DNA of 43,621 nucleotides from Micavibrio sp. UBA5703 (GTDB taxonomy: Bacteria; Pseudomonadota; Alphaproteobacteria; Micavibrionales; Micavibrionaceae): the NCBI GenBank assembly GCA_002420015.1, contig DIHF01000064.1, forward strand, positions 35,960 to 79,580. Direction: 5' to 3'. This document shows, piece by piece, positions 24,479-33,532 of the stretch. Each line of letters begins with the position of its first letter. Position 1 is the first letter of the stretch. The notes beneath the pieces are model-generated. The model was given only the letters and a program-made list of their open reading frames with translations, was not told where the DNA came from and did no database searches. The position numbers and the translations under genes are program-made.

Positions 24479-24703
24479 TTAGCTGAACATGATCATGAAC
24501 GAGATAACCAGCGCGAAAATCGCGAGGGCCTCGGTCAGGGCGAAGGTCAGCAGGAATTTCTTTTCCAGCAGGGAGGCTGCGGACGGGTTGCGGCCGATTG
24601 CATTGTTGTATGAGGAAAAGATCAGTCCAAGACCGACGCCGACACCGGCGATCGGAATGAGTGCCAGAGAGGCGCCGATAAGTTTTGCTGCTTCGAGTTC
24701 CAT
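24479..24703 (-). CDS. atpE: F0F1 ATP synthase subunit c
   Basis: A 74-aa hairpin of two membrane helices. The proton-binding acid is E58 (LTEALAIF) and the polar loop is RNPSA (38-42). The Gly-rich first helix (GVGVGLGLIF) is typical. The sodium-binding pattern is not evident, so it is probably proton-driven. GAAGGAAG precedes the ATG. The 83-nt gap to atpB is the largest in the operon. Confidence 0.95.
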   Translation of the reverse strand: MELEAAKLIGASLALIPIAGVGVGLGLIFSSYNNAIGRNPSAASLLEKKFLLTFALTEALAIFALVISFMIMFS

Positions 24704-24786
24704 GTGTTTCTTCCTTCTTCTGTTGTTAACCTAAAGTCGTAGTAAAAGTTTTCTATATTCGGATTATTTGCGCTGATCCTACATAT

Positions 24787-25533
24787 TTAGTGATGAATTT
24801 CAATGGTATCTTTCAAATAAATGCAGGTCAGAAGCGCAAAAACATAAGCCTGCAGAAAGGCAATCAGCAGTTCCAGCGAAATCAGGGCCACGTTAAAGGC
24901 CGCCGGAATAAAGCCCAGAACCATACCGATGCCGCCCATGCCGAGCATGGCGGTGCTGAACCCCGCAAAAACCTTGAGAACGATGTGGCCGGCCATCATG
25001 TTCGCGAAAAGACGGACAGAGAGCGTGATCGGGCGCACGAGAAACGAAAGCAATTCAATCGGCACCAGAACCAGCAGCATCGGAGCCGGAACACCGGGCG
25101 GAATGAACAGCGAGAAAAAGTGCAGACCGTGGCGGTAAATGCCGATTCCGACTACCAGCAGGAAAATCAGCAGCGCCAAAATGCCGGTTACAATGATATG
25201 GCTGGTGAAGGTAAAGGAATAGGGAATCATGCCCAACATATTGCCCATCAGGACAATGACAAAGACGGTAAAGACCAGCGGAAAATATTCGCGACCCTTG
25301 GGCCCGATATTTTCACGGATCATCCCGGCAACGAACTGGTAAATCATTTCGGCAAAGATCTGTGCGCGGCCCGGCACCAGCGCCTTACGCTTCATGGCCG
25401 AGGTGAGAAATGTTAGCGACAAACCGGCGGCAATCGTCATCCAGAGCGCGGAATTGGTAAAGGAAAGATCGTATCCGCCAATGCTCAGGGGAATGATGGG
25501 CTCGATCACAAACTGATGGATAGGGTCCGCCAT
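24787..25533 (-). CDS. atpB: F0F1 ATP synthase subunit a
   Basis: A 248-aa membrane protein with about five to six helices. The essential arginine is in the block SVRLFANMMAGHIVLKV, and the C-terminal LLIAFLQAYVFALLTCIYL helix is typical. It forms the proton half-channels against the c ring. Normal length; coupled to atpI, with an 11-nt gap. Confidence 0.95.
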   Translation of the reverse strand: MADPIHQFVIEPIIPLSIGGYDLSFTNSALWMTIAAGLSLTFLTSAMKRKALVPGRAQIFAEMIYQFVAGMIRENIGPKGREYFPLVFTVFVIVLMGNMLGMIPYSFTFTSHIIVTGILALLIFLLVVGIGIYRHGLHFFSLFIPPGVPAPMLLVLVPIELLSFLVRPITLSVRLFANMMAGHIVLKVFAGFSTAMLGMGGIGMVLGFIPAAFNVALISLELLIAFLQAYVFALLTCIYLKDTIEIHH

Positions 25534-25544
25534 AACCGTACTGT

Positions 25545-25874
25545 TTACTCCTGTTTATCGTTTCTGGCCGAGGTTTTAGCGTCTTTTTCCGGCTTATGCA
25601 ACCCGGAATCTTCGGTTTCTGCGGGGTTGTCCATAGAGGCCCTGAAGATGCTTATGAATCCCCCGGCAACCCCCAGTAAAAACAGGGAAATTATGAAGAT
25701 AGGGGCCGTATCCAGCCATTTATCAAGAAAATAGCCTAAAATCAGGCCGCCCAGCATGGGCGAAATAAACTCCGCCCCCGCCCGCACGGCCCCGCCCGAA
25801 GGTGCTTCGGGGCCCATGTTGGCCTTTTGCGCGTCCTGTATTTTGTCTTCGAGTCTTTCGAGATCGTCGGTCAT
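25545..25874 (-). CDS. atpI: ATP synthase protein I
   Basis: A 109-aa AtpI-type protein. It has a charged N-terminal helix (DDLERLEDKIQDAQKA), two membrane helices (about 36-52 and 56-78; GGLILGYFLDKWLDTAPIF and FLLGVAGGFISIF) and a charged tail. AtpI assists c-ring assembly. It is first in the atpI-B-E-F'-F operon. Confidence 0.88.
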   Translation of the reverse strand: MTDDLERLEDKIQDAQKANMGPEAPSGGAVRAGAEFISPMLGGLILGYFLDKWLDTAPIFIISLFLLGVAGGFISIFRASMDNPAETEDSGLHKPEKDAKTSARNDKQE

Positions 25875-25908
25875 TTATATCCAACCTGAAATGAAATGAG
25901 CATAACAA

Positions 25909-25980
25909 CCTGCATCCCCCGCGCAAGCGGGGGGCTTAAATGCTTGTTTTCAAAAGATCCCCGCTTACGCGGGGAAAGCA
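25909..25980. repeat. Two-hairpin palindromic repeat between smc and atpI
   Basis: CCCCCGCGCAAGCGGGGG, a spacer GGCTTAAATGCTTGTTTTCAA, then CCCCGCTTACGCGGGG. In reverse complement it matches 11964-12031 almost base for base, including the spacer TCTTTTGAAAACAAGC. Confidence 0.85.
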
Positions 25981-26023
25981 AAAAGATGAGTTTTTTCAAT
26001 TACTTTACCTGGCATCGGCTATA

Positions 26024-29000
26024 TCAGGCCGCTTCGAGGAAGTCGAAGCTTTGCTGGAGGTCGACGGAGACGAGCTGGGACACGCCCTTTTCGGCCATCG
26101 TCACGCCATAGAGGCGGTCCATGCGCGCCATTGTCAGGCGGTGGTGCGTGATAACGAGGAAACGGGTCTGGCCGCGCTGGGCGATATCGTCAAGCAGGTC
26201 GCAAACGCGGTCGACGTTAGCGTCATCCAGCGGCGCGTCGATTTCGTCCAGTACGCAGATGGGCGAGGGGTTCGTCAGGAACATCGCAAATATAAGTGCA
26301 ATCGAGGCCAAAGTCTGCTCACCGCCCGAAAGCAGGGAGAGCGATTGCAGCGCCTTGCCGGGCGGCTGCGCAAAAATTTCAAGCCCCGCGCCCAGCGGGT
26401 CTTTGGAATCCGGCGTATCGATCAGCGCCAGATGCGCCTTGCCGCCGCCAAACAGGCGCGTGAACAGTTTCTCAAAATGCGCGTTGACGTGATCGAACGC
26501 GGCCAGAAGGCGCTCCCGCGCCTCTTTGTTGATCTCAGCGATGCCGCCGCGCAGCTCGGCAATGGCCTGCGCCAGGTCATCGCGCTCGCGCACAAGATTG
26601 ACGAATTCTTTTTCAAGCTCCTGCGCTTCGTCGTCGGCGCGCAGGTTCACAGGGCCGATATTGTCGCGCTCACGCGAAAGCTTTTCCTTTTGCGCCCGCG
26701 TGCTTTCAATGTCTTGCCCTTCTGTATTTACGGTCAGGTGCTCGGCAATGCCTTCGGGCTGAAGGTCGAAATGTTCCTGCACGGAGGCGCGCATACCGGC
26801 CATTTGCTCCTTGAGCGTATCGAGCGTGGCCACGGCGTGAGCGCGGGATTCTCTGGCTTCGCCAAGCATAGCCTCGGCTTGTTTCAACGCCTTGCCGGTT
26901 TCGGTGACTTCGTTCTCACGTGTGGCCAGTTCATTCGCCACGTCCTGACGCTCTTTTTCCAGCGCGGCGATATTGCTCAGGAGTTCTTCATTGCCCTTGG
27001 CGAAATTCTTGGGCTGGCTCTTGAGTTCGGCAAGCTTTTCTTCGAGCGATTGCTTACGCTCGTTCAGATTTTTCACCCGTTCGGTGGCGCGGATCGAACG
27101 GTTCCTGAGGTTGACACGTTCATCCGCGATAGCGTGCAGTCTTGCTTTACGGCTGTTTTGCTCCTGCATGTAAAGATCGAAGGCGCGCATGGCGGCCTGA
27201 TAGGCGTTGCGTGCATCGAGCAAAGCATTTTTAACTTCGTCGATATTCTCGGCCTTTTCATCCGCAGCGGCTTCTTCGTGCACGGATAAAAGTGTTTTGT
27301 CGCGTTCAATGGTTTTGGCAAGGCTGTCGGCATCTTCATTGGCGGCAACGATGGTTTCTTTCAAACGCGTGACTTCGCTGTCGCGCTTGGCCTGCTCCTC
27401 ATGCGCGTTGCCCTGGCTCTGGCGCAGTTCGGCCAGTTTGGCATGCGCGGCCCTCAAGTCGGATTGAAGAGACTCGTGCTTCTGGCGGTCTTCATCCTGC
27501 CTTTGCACGCTGCGCTCAAGCGCCTTTTGCGCGGCGGCGACAAGTTCGGCAATTTGCGGGCGCTTTTTCTCAAGCTCGGCCAGTTTATTTTTCTGCTCAA
27601 GGTGAAGTGCATGGCGGTCGGTTGCGCTGGACTTGACGTGGTAACCGTCCCAGCGCCAGTAGGTGCCGCCCGCCGAAACCAGCGACTGGCCGGGCAGAAG
27701 ACGCGCCGCAAGACGCTCGCCGTCCTGTTCGGTCTCAACATAGCCGATCTGGCTTAAAGCGGGTTTCAACGCCTCGGGCGCCTTCACATAGGGCGCAAGA
27801 TTTTTGATGCCTTCGGGAAGGGCAGGTAAATTGTTGACGCTGCGGACAGACCAGAAGGCCGGGGCCGTTTCATCCAGCGAAGCCATAAGGGAATCGCCAA
27901 GAGCGCGGGAGAGGGCCTTTTCAAATCCGGCATCGGCCACAACCTGATCCAGAACAGGTGCGAAATTTTCTTCGCTGCCGTTGCTGAAAAACGATTCCAG
28001 CATGGAAATTTCCGCGTTGAATTCGGATTTTTTGCTTTCGATAGCGGTGAGGGCTTCGCGCTCCTCATTAACGCGCTTTTGCGCCGCCTGAGCCGCTTCG
28101 TACGCGGCGGCCATGTTTTCATCCAGCGTTCTGGCTTCTTCTTCCAGTTCCCTGATTTTGGCGGAAAGTTCCTTGAGGTATTTTTCCTGTCCGGCCTGCG
28201 CGGCAAGGCCGTTATATTCATCCTGCGCCTTTTCGCGGCGTGCCGTGACGGTCGCGAGGCGTTCCTCGTTCTGGGCGATTTGACGCTCTAAAGATTCTTT
28301 ACGTGCGCGAGACTGCGCGGCGCTTTCCATGAGGGATGTGTGCTTTTCCTCAAGCGCCAAAACTTTTTTCTCGAGTTCGGCGCGTTTTTCGTCTTTCTCT
28401 TCGAGCTTGCCGGTTTCCTGTTCCTGCTCGGTGATGAGCTTTTTCTGCTCCTCTTCCATCCGGGCCATGACCTCGGTGCTTTCCTTGAGGATGTTATTTT
28501 CGTGCTCAAGGTCGGTTTGGGTCTGTTTGATCTGGTCCCTGGTTTCCTGAAGCATCTGCTCAAGGCGGTTGTTTTCGTCCTCAAGGCGTTGCAATGCGAT
28601 TTTCTGCGTCTGAACCCGCGCCGAAATCTCGGCCTCTTTCTGGCGAAGGGGCGGCAGTTCTTCGGCCTGCGTGTTTTGCGTTTTCGTGAGCTGGCTTACG
28701 GTTGCGAATTTCTCGGCAACAATACTCTCGCTTTTCTCGAAGCGGTCCTGATTGTTCTGTATGCGCTCGTTCAGGTTCGTCCATTCCAGCCAGGCCAGCA
28801 GCAATTCAAGCTGGCGGATCTGCGCGTTGATGTTGCGGTAGCGGCTGGCCTGACGCGATTGCTTTTTGAGAGCCGACAGGCGGCTGTCCATCGAACCCAC
28901 GATATCCTCGACGCGGGCAAGGTTCGCATCGGCGGCCTTGAGCCTGATTTCGGCTTCGTGGCGGCGGGCGTAGAGGCCCGATATCCCGGCGGATTCTTCA

Positions 29001-29494
29001 AGGATCAGGCGGCGGTCGAGCGGTTTGGCATCGATGATCTTGGTAACTTTTCCCTGCGATACCAGCGCGGGCGAGCCGGAACCGCTGACCGTATCGGCAA
29101 AAAGCATCTGCACATCACGGGCGCGGACGGTGCGACCGTTGATTTTATAGGTCGAGCCGTGGTCGCGCTCGATTTTCCGCAGAACCTCGATTTCGTCGTT
29201 GCCGTTATAGGCGGCAGGGGCAGCCCGTGCGCTGTTGTCCAGCAGAAGGGTAACTTCGGCCAGATTGCGTGCCGTGCGCTTGTCGGTTCCGGCGAAGATA
29301 ACGTCTTCCATCTCGCCGCCGCGCATGCGCTTGGCGGAGTTTTCGCCCATCACCCAGCGCAGCGCCTCGACAAGGTTCGACTTGCCGCAGCCATTGGGAC
29401 CGACAATACCCGTCAGACCCTTACCGATATCAAGCTCGGTCCGGTCGACGAAGGATTTGAAGCCGTTAAGGCGAAGGCGGTTGAACTGGATCAT
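26024..29494 (-). CDS. smc: Chromosome segregation protein SMC
   Basis: A 1156-aa SMC. The N-terminal ATPase has Walker A GPNGCGKS at 32-39. Two long coiled-coil arms flank a hinge at roughly 480-640. The C-terminal head has the ABC signature LSGGEQTLASIAL (about 1053-1065) and Walker B ICVLDEIDAPLDDANVDR soon after. It compacts DNA and is loaded by ParB at parS, one candidate for which lies in ruvA of this window. Length is normal. Confidence 0.97.
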   Translation of the reverse strand: MIQFNRLRLNGFKSFVDRTELDIGKGLTGIVGPNGCGKSNLVEALRWVMGENSAKRMRGGEMEDVIFAGTDKRTARNLAEVTLLLDNSARAAPAAYNGNDEIEVLRKIERDHGSTYKINGRTVRARDVQMLFADTVSGSGSPALVSQGKVTKIIDAKPLDRRLILEESAGISGLYARRHEAEIRLKAADANLARVEDIVGSMDSRLSALKKQSRQASRYRNINAQIRQLELLLAWLEWTNLNERIQNNQDRFEKSESIVAEKFATVSQLTKTQNTQAEELPPLRQKEAEISARVQTQKIALQRLEDENNRLEQMLQETRDQIKQTQTDLEHENNILKESTEVMARMEEEQKKLITEQEQETGKLEEKDEKRAELEKKVLALEEKHTSLMESAAQSRARKESLERQIAQNEERLATVTARREKAQDEYNGLAAQAGQEKYLKELSAKIRELEEEARTLDENMAAAYEAAQAAQKRVNEEREALTAIESKKSEFNAEISMLESFFSNGSEENFAPVLDQVVADAGFEKALSRALGDSLMASLDETAPAFWSVRSVNNLPALPEGIKNLAPYVKAPEALKPALSQIGYVETEQDGERLAARLLPGQSLVSAGGTYWRWDGYHVKSSATDRHALHLEQKNKLAELEKKRPQIAELVAAAQKALERSVQRQDEDRQKHESLQSDLRAAHAKLAELRQSQGNAHEEQAKRDSEVTRLKETIVAANEDADSLAKTIERDKTLLSVHEEAAADEKAENIDEVKNALLDARNAYQAAMRAFDLYMQEQNSRKARLHAIADERVNLRNRSIRATERVKNLNERKQSLEEKLAELKSQPKNFAKGNEELLSNIAALEKERQDVANELATRENEVTETGKALKQAEAMLGEARESRAHAVATLDTLKEQMAGMRASVQEHFDLQPEGIAEHLTVNTEGQDIESTRAQKEKLSRERDNIGPVNLRADDEAQELEKEFVNLVRERDDLAQAIAELRGGIAEINKEARERLLAAFDHVNAHFEKLFTRLFGGGKAHLALIDTPDSKDPLGAGLEIFAQPPGKALQSLSLLSGGEQTLASIALIFAMFLTNPSPICVLDEIDAPLDDANVDRVCDLLDDIAQRGQTRFLVITHHRLTMARMDRLYGVTMAEKGVSQLVSVDLQQSFDFLEAA

Positions 29495-29504
29495 TTATCT
29501 CTGC

Positions 29505-30431
29505 TTATTCGGGTGCGCCCGTTTCTTCTACGGGAGGTTCCGCTGGCGCTTCTTCGGCAGCCGGTTGCTGCTCCGCTTCAGGGGCAGGGGCCGGATTGTT
29601 TTTCGCCGCTATCGCATCTTCGACAGCCTTGACGTAGACCTCGAGCGGCATGGCACCGCTTATGACGTTGCTCTCACCGACGACGAAAGTCGGCGTCGAT
29701 TGAACATTGTGTTTTGTTTGCGCCTCTTTCATACGGTCAAGAATAGTATTGCGCAAAGTTTCATTGTTGATGCACGCGTCAAACTGCTCGGCGCTAAGGC
29801 CGGCAAGCTGGGCGTTTTGCTTCAGGAAATTCGTATAGTTTGCGTCCCCGGCCCAGTCGGCTTGCTTTTCAAAGAGCAGGCCGACGAAGCTGAAATAGCG
29901 ATCAGCAGGGAGGCAACGCGCCACCATAGTCGCATCAAGCGCAGGCTTGTTCAGCGGAAATTCGCTCATGACAAGCGAGGCCTTGCCCGTATCGATAAGC
30001 TGGGTTTTGAGATCGGGGAATGTCGTTGTGTGAAACTGAGCGCAATGGCTGCATGTCAGTGAGGCAAACTCCTGAATCGTGACAGGCGCATTCGCATCGC
30101 CGATACGTCTTTCAGAAAGCGCCGCATCCAGGTCGATCGTTGCGGCGGAAGCGGAAAGCGCCGCTGCTTCTTCAACCGGAGCGGCGGCGGGGTCGACTGC
30201 CGCTGGTTGCTCAGCCCCGGTAATTTCTTCAGGAGGAGGCGCCATTTCTTCCTCTGGCGGAGGGGGAGGCGCATCATCAAAATCCGTAGCGGCCATATCG
30301 TCGCCAGCCATATCATCCGTAACCGGCGGAATATCGGTTGGTTGCTGTGTCGATTTTGTAAACAAGAACAGGCCTGCGCCGCCCACAACCAGTAAAACCA
30401 GAATGATAGCAATTTTAATGCGTCCAGACAT
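29505..30431 (-). CDS. DsbA-family thiol oxidoreductase with low-complexity linker
   Basis: A 308-aa protein. A membrane anchor (about 6-24) is followed by an Asp/Pro/Glu/Ala-rich linker (30-95) and the thioredoxin-like DsbA domain. The active site is C127-S-H-C130; the cis-proline loop is STPTFVVGE, and a second tail of Pro/Glu/Ala closes the protein. It should catalyse disulfide formation in the periplasm. The ATG at 30431 is preferred: GGGGA lies upstream and the anchor starts right after it. It precedes smc by 10 nt. Confidence 0.9.
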   Translation of the reverse strand: MSGRIKIAIILVLLVVGGAGLFLFTKSTQQPTDIPPVTDDMAGDDMAATDFDDAPPPPPEEEMAPPPEEITGAEQPAAVDPAAAPVEEAAALSASAATIDLDAALSERRIGDANAPVTIQEFASLTCSHCAQFHTTTFPDLKTQLIDTGKASLVMSEFPLNKPALDATMVARCLPADRYFSFVGLLFEKQADWAGDANYTNFLKQNAQLAGLSAEQFDACINNETLRNTILDRMKEAQTKHNVQSTPTFVVGESNVISGAMPLEVYVKAVEDAIAAKNNPAPAPEAEQQPAAEEAPAEPPVEETGAPE

Positions 30432-30532
30432 ATGTAAATCCCCGTGCGTTGGTATGTTTTGGATTTCTATAGAAACCCGGCGAAAAATGCCAGATTTTCT
30501 GTACAGCAAACAAGATTTTTCTGTCGATAGAC

Positions 30533-31657
30533 TTACATGGCTTCGTTTTTATTGACAAATACAAGGTCGACGCGGTCCTGCGGTCCCGGCCCGGTCTGCT
30601 CACCCAGCGCCCGGATGTCGATCCGTCTTGGGTCGATTTCATGTTCTATCAGGTAAGAGCGCACCGTCATGGCACGCGTCAGGGACAGGCGGCGGGCGCT
30701 GCTTTGGCCTTCATCGGAAGGGGTGGCGTAGGCCTGAACCTGCACGCGGATATCCGGGTTTCCCTTCATCAATGTGACTGCCTGATCGTCAAAAAGCCTG
30801 CGCGAGTCCTGGTCCATTTCTGTCGATCCAGGCATGAAGGGGAATGTCAAAACCTGCATGGCGTGTGCAAGAACATTGTTGGCCGAAGCATCAGGCTCCT
30901 CTGCCGGAACAGCCGGGGTTTCTTCCGGTTTAGCGGGAGCAGGGTCTTCAAACGCCGCAAGGCTGCTGTCTTCTGGCGGGGTGGGCGGTTGCTCTTCCGG
31001 GGTTTCAGCAGGTTCGACTGCAACCTCCGGGGTAGATGGGGCCACCTCGGCGACAACGGGCGCACCATCAGATGCCTTTTCTTCCTCAGCAGCAGGAAGC
31101 GGAATTTCCTCTACTTTCGTCGGCGCAAGGGCGGCGCTTTCGATAAATTCCTGCGAGGCATTCAGCTTTTCCGGCCTTTTTTCCGGAATGGGGGGAGCGA
31201 CGGCGACGCGATGATTCTTTGCTGAATCCGGCTTCTTTCCGGGAATCGGCGGCGCAGCAGGTGCGTAATGCGACTCCGGATTTATCGGCAAGGAAGGCGT
31301 TGCAACCGGCACGCGCTCAACCTCAATTATTGGCGACATTGTAGCTTTGACAGGTTGCTGTGCCGGGATTGCCGACTGATGCGGCTGGAAATTGGGGTTC
31401 ATGGTGTTATGGCGCGTCTCAACCGCCATAGGAAATTTTTTTACTTCGTTCCCGCCCGGTGCGCCATGTCCGGTCAGCGGCGCTTGCTTGTTATCGAACA
31501 TCGGTGGCGGTTGGTACTCGCGGATATCCTTGAGCACATCGAGATTGACCTCGACGCTGCCCTGATTGTCGTTCTGCGCAAGGGCGGAGGATGCTGAGTG
31601 AATCAGAACCCATGCCGCAAGAACAGCAAACGCTATAGAAAGTCTGTACATAAACAT
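30533..31657 (-). CDS. OmpA-like domain protein with proline-rich linker (374 aa)
   Basis: A secreted protein with a signal peptide at about 1-27 (ending SSALAQ). A long Pro/Ala/Glu-rich region covers about 50-260, including three repeats of PPIPGKKP/PPIPEKRP type. An OmpA/MotB peptidoglycan-binding domain follows at about 265-374 (FMPGSTEMD, then SARRLSLTRAMTVRSYLIEHEI and RIDIRALGEQ). It is not a typical Pal, having no lipobox. It may be a periplasmic peptidoglycan anchor. Two ATGs are possible (31657 and 31651); neither has a strong ribosome site. Confidence 0.85.
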   Translation of the reverse strand: MFMYRLSIAFAVLAAWVLIHSASSALAQNDNQGSVEVNLDVLKDIREYQPPPMFDNKQAPLTGHGAPGGNEVKKFPMAVETRHNTMNPNFQPHQSAIPAQQPVKATMSPIIEVERVPVATPSLPINPESHYAPAAPPIPGKKPDSAKNHRVAVAPPIPEKRPEKLNASQEFIESAALAPTKVEEIPLPAAEEEKASDGAPVVAEVAPSTPEVAVEPAETPEEQPPTPPEDSSLAAFEDPAPAKPEETPAVPAEEPDASANNVLAHAMQVLTFPFMPGSTEMDQDSRRLFDDQAVTLMKGNPDIRVQVQAYATPSDEGQSSARRLSLTRAMTVRSYLIEHEIDPRRIDIRALGEQTGPGPQDRVDLVFVNKNEAM

Positions 31658-31671
31658 GGTTGTTAATATTG

Positions 31672-32466
31672 CTAAACGCTATTCAGCACTTTTTTCAGCG
31701 GCGCAAAAAGTCCCTGATTGGCCGCTAGCACGTTGCCTGTTTGAACAGGATCGTTCTTATCATTATCGATGTCGCAAATAAAGCCCCCGGCTTCTTTTAC
31801 GATTAAGGCACCAGCCGCAACATCCCAACTTTTCAGGTCGCGCTCCCAGAAACCCTCGTAACGCCCGGCGGCGACATAAGCCAGATCTAGCGCCGCAGCA
31901 CCGAAACGGCGCAGTCCCGGAGAAAGAGCCTGAACGGCCTTGTATTCTTTAAAGAACAACTCGCGCTTGGCTTCGGAACGGCGCGGCGCGCCGGTTGCAA
32001 TGGTGGCGATCATGAGATCATCGCGCCCGGAAACGCGCAGGCGTTTGCGGCGCATAAACGCGCCCTGATTTCTTTCGGCGCTGAACATTTCATCTTTGAC
32101 TGGGTCATAAACAAGCCCCGCAACAATCTGGCCTTTGGCCTGAAGCGCGATGGATATGGCCCAATGCGGAATGCCATGCAGAAAATTCGTTGTGCCGTCG
32201 AGAGGATCGACGATCCAGATATGGTCAGTGTCTTTGCCGGGGACCGACCCGCTTTCTTCCATCAGGAAAGAATGATCCGGGTAGGCCTTTTTGATTTCCT
32301 CGAAAATCGATTCTTCAGCGCGGCGGTCAGCGGCGGAGACGAAATCGCCGGGGCCTTTTTTGGAGACCTGTAGCTGTTCGACCTCGCCAAAATCCCTGAC
32401 CAGCGACCGCGCAGCCTTTTCCGCCGCACGGATCATGATGGTCATCAGTGGCGAGGTTTTGGCCAT
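31672..32466 (-). CDS. suhB: Inositol monophosphatase family protein (SuhB type)
   Basis: A 264-aa lithium-sensitive phosphatase family member. The metal motifs are clear: MEES (70-73 region), the WIVDPLDGTTNFLHG block, and the C-terminal LKSWDVAAGALIVKEAGG. It hydrolyses inositol phosphates; in bacteria SuhB also acts in rRNA transcription antitermination, which I cannot judge here. It follows efp by 6 nt. Confidence 0.9.
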   Translation of the reverse strand: MAKTSPLMTIMIRAAEKAARSLVRDFGEVEQLQVSKKGPGDFVSAADRRAEESIFEEIKKAYPDHSFLMEESGSVPGKDTDHIWIVDPLDGTTNFLHGIPHWAISIALQAKGQIVAGLVYDPVKDEMFSAERNQGAFMRRKRLRVSGRDDLMIATIATGAPRRSEAKRELFFKEYKAVQALSPGLRRFGAAALDLAYVAAGRYEGFWERDLKSWDVAAGALIVKEAGGFICDIDNDKNDPVQTGNVLAANQGLFAPLKKVLNSV

Positions 32467-32472
32467 TAATTT

Positions 32473-33039
32473 TTAATCCTTGGCCCGCTCAACATAGGTG
32501 CTGTCTTCGGTGCGGACGACGATCCGAGTACCGGCCTCAACGTGCGGCGGCACCATGACCTTTTCACCGTTTTCAAGGATGGCAGGTTTGTATGAGGTAG
32601 TTGCCGTCTGGCCCTTCACAACCGGCTCGGCTTCAACGATTTTCAGGATAACCGTTGCGGGCAAGGTCACGCTAAGCGGCGTTCCTTCGTGGCTTTCGAT
32701 CTCAACGATCATGCTTTCCTGCAGGAAGACAGCCGGATGGCCGACCAGTTCTTTGGAAATGGAAATCTGTTCATAGTTCGTCGTATGCATGAACGTCAGC
32801 AAATCGCCTTCGGCGAACAGGTACTGATATTCGTCCTGACTTAGGGTAACGCGCTCCAGCGTTTCCTGTGTGCGAAACCTTACATTGGCCTTGGTGCCGG
32901 CCTTGACTTCGCGCATTTCAACCTGCGCAACGGCCGCACCCTTGCCGGGCGACATCAGTTCGTTTTTAACCACAACCCATAATTTGCCGTTATAATCGAT
33001 GACGTTTCCGGCACGCAGTGTATTCGCAGCTACTTTCAT
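32473..33039 (-). CDS. efp: Translation elongation factor P
   Basis: A 188-aa EF-P that relieves stalling at polyproline, relevant here given many proline-rich envelope proteins in the window. Domain I carries the modification loop SPGKGAA with K33 at the position normally modified. No EpmA or EpmB gene is in the window. Its start overlaps the DUF721 gene stop by 4 nt (ATGA). Confidence 0.96.
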   Translation of the reverse strand: MKVAANTLRAGNVIDYNGKLWVVVKNELMSPGKGAAVAQVEMREVKAGTKANVRFRTQETLERVTLSQDEYQYLFAEGDLLTFMHTTNYEQISISKELVGHPAVFLQESMIVEIESHEGTPLSVTLPATVILKIVEAEPVVKGQTATTSYKPAILENGEKVMVPPHVEAGTRIVVRTEDSTYVERAKD

Positions 33040-33503
33040 GTTCGTTCTTCCGTTAAAAGGGCTTCCCCGAGATTTTCCAATTTATGGCGGATATCGGGGT
33101 CGCTGATACTATCCAGAAGTGAAGATAGATGCTTTTTTTCGGCTTCCGTCAAGGGTGCTTTTGCTTTTTTGAGCCTTGATCCTTGTGTATTGGAGGGCAT
33201 GGAAACAAAGCGGATGGCGTTGATCCAGCGCTCCCCGAAGATATTGTTGAGCCGCTCAAGGATCAAATCCTTCTGATAATGGAGGAGGGTGGCCTCGGCA
33301 CCATTCACGGCAATATCGAGCGAGGCATCAGGCTTGGCACCTTCTTTGCGCTTTTTGTAATGCAGTTTTACGGGTTGGGCTTTAGATGCTAATTCTTTAC
33401 CCACAACATCGTCCCAATGCGACAGAATCCGCCCCAGCGAAATATACTTGCGGGAAAAGCTCTGCCCGGTAACGCGGCGTGTGGCTTCGGAAACAGGTCG
33501 CAT
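33036..33503 (-). CDS. DUF721/DciA family protein
   Basis: A 155-aa protein of the DUF721 family, to which the replicative-helicase loader DciA belongs. The conserved N-terminal module is visible (ILSHWDDVVGKELASKAQPVKL, then ALLHYQKD-like ATLLHYQKDLILERLNNIFG). The basic C-terminal half is predicted disordered. I set the start at 33503; the longer frame runs into mutY sequence on the other strand. It is divergent from mutY with a 29-nt gap and coupled to efp. Confidence 0.85.
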   Translation of the reverse strand: MRPVSEATRRVTGQSFSRKYISLGRILSHWDDVVGKELASKAQPVKLHYKKRKEGAKPDASLDIAVNGAEATLLHYQKDLILERLNNIFGERWINAIRFVSMPSNTQGSRLKKAKAPLTEAEKKHLSSLLDSISDPDIRHKLENLGEALLTEERT

Positions 33504-33532
33504 AGATAATCCAGATTTGTTAAGCAGATAGA

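Noticed and set aside
25940..27289. 449-codon plus-strand frame antisense to smc
   Set aside because: It starts in a palindromic repeat and runs opposite the smc head and coil; composition is that of a shadow frame.
28340..29632. 430-codon plus-strand frame antisense to the smc N-terminal half
   Set aside because: The opposite strand encodes the intact SMC Walker A and coil; no independent start signal is seen.
30533..31657. Pal lipoprotein displaced from the tol operon
   Set aside because: There is no lipobox; the signal peptide ends in an ordinary Ala-Gln site and the protein is about twice the size of Pal with a long linker.
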